Below are positions 34,464-37,962 of a stretch of 37,962 bases of DNA, in pieces. The notes below the pieces were generated by a model that was not told the origin of the DNA, ran no database searches, and saw only the letters and a list, made by a program, of their open reading frames with translations. Each line of letters starts with the position of its first letter. The first letter of the stretch is position 1. This DNA is from Desulfobacterales bacterium. GTDB lineage: Bacteria > Desulfobacterota > Desulfobacteria > Desulfobacterales > JAQWFD01. The position numbers and the translations under genes were made by a program. The stretch covers positions 1 through 37,962 of the forward strand of contig JAQWFD010000040.1 of NCBI GenBank assembly GCA_028704555.1. Reading direction: 5' to 3'.

Positions 34464-34542
34464 ATAGCCCGATCTGAGAATAGACAATTCGCTAAAACAA
34501 CCCATTCAATGAGAGGAACAACACTCAACCATACCGGGCTAT
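34464..34542. repeat. possible IS remnant bounded by inverted repeats
   Basis: ATAGCCCGATCT at the left and ATACCGGGCTAT at the right are inverted copies (9-10 of 12 positions). The 79 bp between have no coding potential. Confidence 0.3.
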
Positions 34543-34594
34543 GAACTCTAAATACGACGATTTTTTTTAAAAAGCAAATTCCAAAATTAGTTGG

Positions 34595-34690
34595 CCAAAA
34601 GAAAAAAAGGGACAGGTAAGTTATGCAATCAATCCATCGATGTTCTGCGTATCAAGCGAAGCGTGCGGTGAACAGGTGGAGAAAAAGGGT
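34595..34690. repeat. diverged 90-bp repeat, copy B
   Basis: Aligns with 31630-31719 over AAAAGAAAA, GACAG, TTATGC, TCTGC, AGCGAAGCG and CGGTGAACAGG. It runs straight into the REP palindrome at 34682. Confidence 0.45.
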
Positions 34691-34751
34691 CAAGTCTGCC
34701 TTTGACTCTTATTGATTTTGAGCAAGGGTCAAAGGCAGACTTGACCCCTTT
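34682..34751. repeat. REP palindrome, copy 1
   Basis: AAAAGGGTCAAGTCTGCC and GGCAGACTTGACCCCTTTT form a stem of about 23 bp over a 21-bp loop. The central 51 bases are identical to those of the copy at 36141-36210. It lies 107 bp from the CorC-like gene end, and its T-rich right end may also act as a terminator. Confidence 0.8.
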
Positions 34752-34858
34752 TCTTTTTTGTTCATTGAATACTACCTTTAACCGTTAACGGCATAACGCT
34801 GCTAATCAGGCGCGCGGCTTTTTGGTCGGCTGGATTAGCCTGTTCGGCCTTTCTATGA

Positions 34859-35926
34859 TTAAAAAATATCAGCATCAAGTCCCATTGCCTTGGCACGTGC
34901 TTTCCATTGTTCCCGCGCTAGAGCTCGCAGGTCTTCAACAGCGTCTGTTTCATCCATAATTTCCATGCCCATAAGCGTCTCGATTAAATCTTCTAATGTC
35001 ACCAGCCCATCAGTCCCTCCATGCTCATTGATGACTATAGCGATGTGCTGGCGATCTTTGAGTAACTGCTCCAACAATAATGTCAACGATACCGAATCCG
35101 GAACAGCAAGTATTTCACGCTTCAGTGTATTGAGTTTTTTATCGCCTTGCTTCTGCGCGGCGTTAATCAGTACATCCTCTTTAAGTACAAAACCAGTTAT
35201 GTCGTCAATATGCGTCGTGTAGAGCGGCAGACGTGAAAAAGGAGTTTGGGTAACTTGTTTCAACGAATCGATAATCTTCATGTCCTCGGGCAATGCCGAG
35301 ATTACAGTACGTGGTGTCATGATATCGTCCACTTTTAACGACTCGAATCGCAATAAATTTCGGATAACCCTTGATTCCTTATCTCGAATATGCCCCGTCT
35401 CTACTCCTACCTGAGCCATGGCGATGAATTCGTCTCTACTGAAAATGTGAATATCTTTTCCGTGTGAAATGAACTTTGTCAGTCTCTTCGATATCCACAC
35501 AATTGGATAAAAGACCACAATCAGAGTGTTTACAAAATACGAAATTGGATCTACAAGTATTGGCCACCAGACGGTGCCTAAAGTCTTAGGCACGATTTCG
35601 GAAAGAAAAAGGATCAAAAGCGTCATGGTAGCCGAAAACAGGCCAAACCATGCGCTTCCAAATACGACTGTCGCTTTGGCCCCAGCACCGATCGCGCCAA
35701 CAGTATGCGCAATAGTGTTTAATGTCAAAATGGCAGCAAGTGATTGGTCAACATTATCTTGCCTCAGTCGTGTCAAAAGGGCTGCATGCTTTGGCCGTTT
35801 TTCCTTCTGTCCTTCGATATATGAAGGCGTAATGCTTAAGAGTACCGCCTCCGCTACTGAGCAGAGAAATGAAAAGACCAATGCCAGTAGCACATATATT
35901 ATCAACAGCAGACCATCAGTGTTCAT
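34859..35926 (-). CDS. short CNNM/CorC-like membrane protein with CBS pair
   Basis: A 355-residue paralogue of the 12957-14249 protein. It has the DUF21/CNNM domain (three to four hydrophobic segments, with SEIVPKTLG near 110) and a CBS pair with IMTPRTVI and NEHGGTDGLVTLEDLIETLMG, but it ends after the CBS domains and lacks the CorC_HlyC C-terminal domain. I chose the ATG at 35926 (GAGG upstream); the frame could extend to 36010. Base use looks more AT-rich than its paralogue. It lies between two direct REP copies, next to the RAYT. Confidence 0.85.
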   Translation of the reverse strand: MNTDGLLLIIYVLLALVFSFLCSVAEAVLLSITPSYIEGQKEKRPKHAALLTRLRQDNVDQSLAAILTLNTIAHTVGAIGAGAKATVVFGSAWFGLFSATMTLLILFLSEIVPKTLGTVWWPILVDPISYFVNTLIVVFYPIVWISKRLTKFISHGKDIHIFSRDEFIAMAQVGVETGHIRDKESRVIRNLLRFESLKVDDIMTPRTVISALPEDMKIIDSLKQVTQTPFSRLPLYTTHIDDITGFVLKEDVLINAAQKQGDKKLNTLKREILAVPDSVSLTLLLEQLLKDRQHIAIVINEHGGTDGLVTLEDLIETLMGMEIMDETDAVEDLRALAREQWKARAKAMGLDADIF

Positions 35927-36010
35927 ATCATTAAGGCCTCTTTCGTGAGAACTCTCTAAGTCAACGTCATGAGCTGAGATAGCCAATACCAGTGGACTAT
36001 CAGGTGTCAA

Positions 36011-36331
36011 TACCGTGGCAAAAGTCCAGGTCGATCATTCTAATAACAATCTCATAGGAATTGCCTGTTTGCTTATTACATGACCGAACGGGGAGCTCAG
36101 CCGGCCGGGGCATATAGCCGAGCAGGTTGCAAAAAGCCAAAAAAGGGGTCAAGTCTGCCTTTGACTCTTATTGATTTTGAGCAAGGGTCAAAGGCAAATT
36201 TGACCCTTTTCGCGTTTATATCCCCAGTGCTCACAGCTGTTTTCATGCCTTTCCATTTTGCTCTTAGCATCGCATTCTGTTCTGATTCATCCAAAAGGGC
36301 ATGGCGGGACATCCTTAAATATCTAAATAAA
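36011..36331. other. 321-bp region between the CorC-like gene and the RAYT
   Basis: Non-coding apart from the REP palindrome at 36141-36210. The rest holds the CorC-like gene leader and the RAYT gene 3' flank. An 87-codon plus-strand frame (36080-36343) runs through the palindrome and is not credible. Confidence 0.6.
36141..36210. repeat. REP palindrome, copy 2
   Basis: AAAAGGGGTCAAGTCTGCC and GGCAAATTTGACCCTTTT enclose the same 21-bp loop as copy 1. The right arm differs at a few positions (AAATTTGACCC), so this copy is less perfectly paired. It is 121 bp beyond the RAYT stop. Confidence 0.8.
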
Positions 36332-37339
36332 TTAATTTGTTAAACTATAGTTGTAGCGTTTTGCAAGTGCTTCGCCTCTTTTTGCAGCATAGCCAGCGCC
36401 CGAAACGGTCATTTCAAGCTTTCCGGCAAGTTCGGTCAGGGATATACCCAGCTGGCTTGAACACCAGTAACAAAAAAGGCCCCGGGCATTTGCACGGATT
36501 TTCTGGCGGCCTTTTTGAAATATTTCATCCGGTTCGATTTCATAAATCACAGCGACTTTTTCAGCGACGCGATCAACGTCGTATCCAAGCCGTTTGAGTT
36601 CATAGCCGCGTTCAAACTGCTCTTTTGCGGAGGACAGCACTGACATCACAAAATCCGAATCGCCAAGTATACGCTCATCGCCTTTTATCCGGTCCATCCC
36701 TTTTAACCGTATCTTTTTCACTTCAGCCCAACCGCCTACGCTACGGATCAATCCGCCGCCGACCAGCTCCGGGCGCCGGCCCATGGAAATGCCGGCCTTA
36801 ACATAGGCAAGGTATCGTTCGCGAGCGGTAGCAGCACTTTCGTCAAAGCACCCGAGCACATAGGCAGCATCCTGCCATCCGCATTCGCCTTTTCCTGCCA
36901 GCAATCTGTGGCCGCTGAAAGCATAGCTATTGAGAGCCCTGAAGTCATTAACCATATCGGCCCTGAGCGGATTCAGGTGAATATAGCGCACAAGTTCTTT
37001 AAGGTAGGCGTCTTCCTGGCAGATAATGGATTTATATCGGTTCTGAAAAAGCTGACCATGGCGCCTGTGACGGTGGTTAAAGCTGACCGCATATCCTGTT
37101 AAAAGTCGCCGCATCAGTACAGCAAGACCGCAAGGCCCGGAGCGAAAAAGAAAATGGGCATGATTGGTCATCAAAACCCAAGCATAACAGCGGGTCCGTG
37201 TTTCGGGGATAAGCTGTGCGAACCGGTCGATAAAATTTTCCTTATCAGCTTTATCCCGGAAGATTTCCTTTCGTTCAATTCCCCGGATTATCACGTGGTG
37301 TAAAATTCCGGGCGTATCTAATCTGGCTAATCTCGGCAT
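36332..37339 (-). CDS. REP-associated tyrosine transposase (RAYT, TnpA_REP)
   Basis: A 335-residue HUH endonuclease-type transposase of the Y1_Tnp superfamily. It begins MPRLARLDTPGILHHVIIRG, has the HUH motif in TNHAHFLF (His60, His62) and the YLKELVRYIHLNPLRAD region, where Tyr112 or Tyr119 is the likely nucleophile. A C-terminal extension (about 150-335) is typical of long RAYTs and may bind REP DNA. RAYTs mobilise REP palindromes; a near-copy REP lies 121 bp downstream. The reading frame is intact and probably functional. Confidence 0.92.
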   Translation of the reverse strand: MPRLARLDTPGILHHVIIRGIERKEIFRDKADKENFIDRFAQLIPETRTRCYAWVLMTNHAHFLFRSGPCGLAVLMRRLLTGYAVSFNHRHRRHGQLFQNRYKSIICQEDAYLKELVRYIHLNPLRADMVNDFRALNSYAFSGHRLLAGKGECGWQDAAYVLGCFDESAATARERYLAYVKAGISMGRRPELVGGGLIRSVGGWAEVKKIRLKGMDRIKGDERILGDSDFVMSVLSSAKEQFERGYELKRLGYDVDRVAEKVAVIYEIEPDEIFQKGRQKIRANARGLFCYWCSSQLGISLTELAGKLEMTVSGAGYAAKRGEALAKRYNYSLTN

Positions 37340-37360
37340 ATTTTTTCAATAACACAAACA

Positions 37361-37403
37361 GAGAAATTGTTCCAGTTATTTAGATAATTAAGGACGTCCC
37401 CAA
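37361..37403. repeat. RAYT upstream flank, copy B
   Basis: GAAATTG, GTTATTTAGATA and TTAAGGACGTCCCCAA align in order with 31840-31887. GGGGACGTCC is typical of sequences next to RAYT genes in this group (remembered). Confidence 0.5.
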
Positions 37404-37515
37404 AAATTTCTAAAGAAAATAAAAAAATCTTGACATAAGGGATATAGAATGTCCCTTTATTCCTCCCATGTTGTTAATTACTCCAACATATTAAAATGCT
37501 TTGTGCTGAGCATAG

Positions 37516-37575
37516 GCCGAACACGAAAATTATGGGCGCAGGCTGTTTTGCGTCCGGTGCATTTTTGGGTTCGGC
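37516..37575. repeat. imperfect stem-loop (GCCGAAC/GTTCGGC)
   Basis: GCCGAACACGAAAAT pairs with ATTTTTGGGTTCGGC, and further inside GGGCGCA pairs with TGCGTCC, over 60 bp. It lies upstream of the RAYT. Purpose unknown. Confidence 0.45.
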
Positions 37576-37962
37576 AAAGCCGCTGTCATGTATTTTTCAA
37601 ATTCTGTCAAGAATGAAGACCTGACCTTGCTATCTTTGTGAGCAAAAACTTTTTCTTATGACATCGGTGGGTAATATGCCATATTTGGCCCGGCATGTAA
37701 TGCCTTTTTGTTCTCGCCATGGCTATATCGTTATTTTTGACTCCAAAAAGCTCAAAATAGCCCCGTTTTTAGGGGTGTAATTTAACCTTATCTGTAACTA
37801 TTCAGCGAAAAAACAAAAAGTAGCTAAAAAAAGATTTGACAGGGTTTTTCTGAAAAATTTTAAAATTCAACTTGATATGACTTTATTGTCGTATTCCGAT
37901 AATAATGAATCTGATAGGGCAATCTGAGGTGTTTTCAGCTAAATACGACACCCCTTTCATCT

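Larger units (their letters stand above)
34252..34858. other. 607-bp non-coding region with repeats
   Basis: Contains a possible insertion-sequence end pair (34464-34542), a diverged repeat (34595-34690) and a REP palindrome (34682-34751). A short reading frame after 34541 (MNSKYDDFF) is not credible as a gene. Confidence 0.55.
37340..37962. other. 623-bp region to the window end
   Basis: No protein gene is visible. It holds the RAYT upstream flank (37361-37403), a short inverted repeat AAGGGA...TCCCTT near 37440-37460 and an imperfect stem-loop (37516-37575). The last 200 bp are AT-rich with no recognisable feature. Confidence 0.55.

Noticed and set aside
34541..34567. short reading frame MNSKYDDFF
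   Set aside because: Stops after nine codons; more likely part of insertion-sequence debris.
37516..37575. integron attC site
   Set aside because: The stem-loop ends GCCGAAC/GTTCGGC do not match the RYYYAAC/GTTRRRY core, and no integrase or cassette array is present.
1..37962. CRISPR array, tRNA or rRNA genes
   Set aside because: No regularly spaced repeats and no tRNA or rRNA signatures were seen on either strand.

Overview
The window looks like a chromosomal segment from a Gram-negative, probably anaerobic Desulfobacterota (Desulfobacterales-like) bacterium. This is inferred from the gene families (several-domain sensor kinases, an extra EF-G, a geopeptide-like RiPP locus, REP-associated transposases, intergenic repeats) and not from any marker RNA. 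No rRNA, tRNA or CRISPR array was seen.

Layout. 1-3.6 kb (minus strand): parA, an EF-G paralogue and a GerMN-domain protein. 3.6-7.4 kb (minus): a MITE-like repeat, a RarD-like permease and a znuA-znuC-znuB metal uptake operon. 7.9-10.6 kb (plus): a PhoU-like protein and Pit phosphate permease pair with an O-methyltransferase behind it. 10.6-15.3 kb (minus): a PilZ protein, a MOT1-type molybdate/sulfate transporter, a CNNM/CorC-type membrane protein, a periplasmic OB-fold-like protein and a 63-aa acidic protein. 15.4-21.0 kb: an ABC-type periplasmic binding protein plus a hybrid histidine kinase on the minus strand, facing a TonB-dependent receptor on the plus strand. The shared intergenic region carries a strong palindrome.

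Directly behind the receptor (21.1-22.0 kb) lies the most interesting locus: a well-translated 40-residue candidate RiPP precursor and a radical SAM maturase of the geopeptide type. The maturase is wrecked by a frameshift, an internal deletion and a truncation at a dispersed palindromic element. Next come a PPOX-like flavoprotein, a SLOG-like protein, a 14-TM MFS exporter, an ArsR regulator and permease pair (with near-identical candidate operators before both genes), a sodium:alanine symporter, a voltage-sensor potassium channel with a zinc ribbon, Rnk and a TauE/SafE permease.

31.5-37.9 kb is an accessory, AT-richer junkyard: remnants of an IS110 transposase, another transposase and a REP-associated tyrosine transposase (RAYT), a MITE with a possible TTA duplication, and two almost identical REP palindromes that bracket a second CorC-like gene beside an intact RAYT gene. 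A 215-aa protein there has a Cys/His arrangement reminiscent of CNF-type deamidase toxins. All assignments come from reading the sequence and from memory of families; no database search was run.
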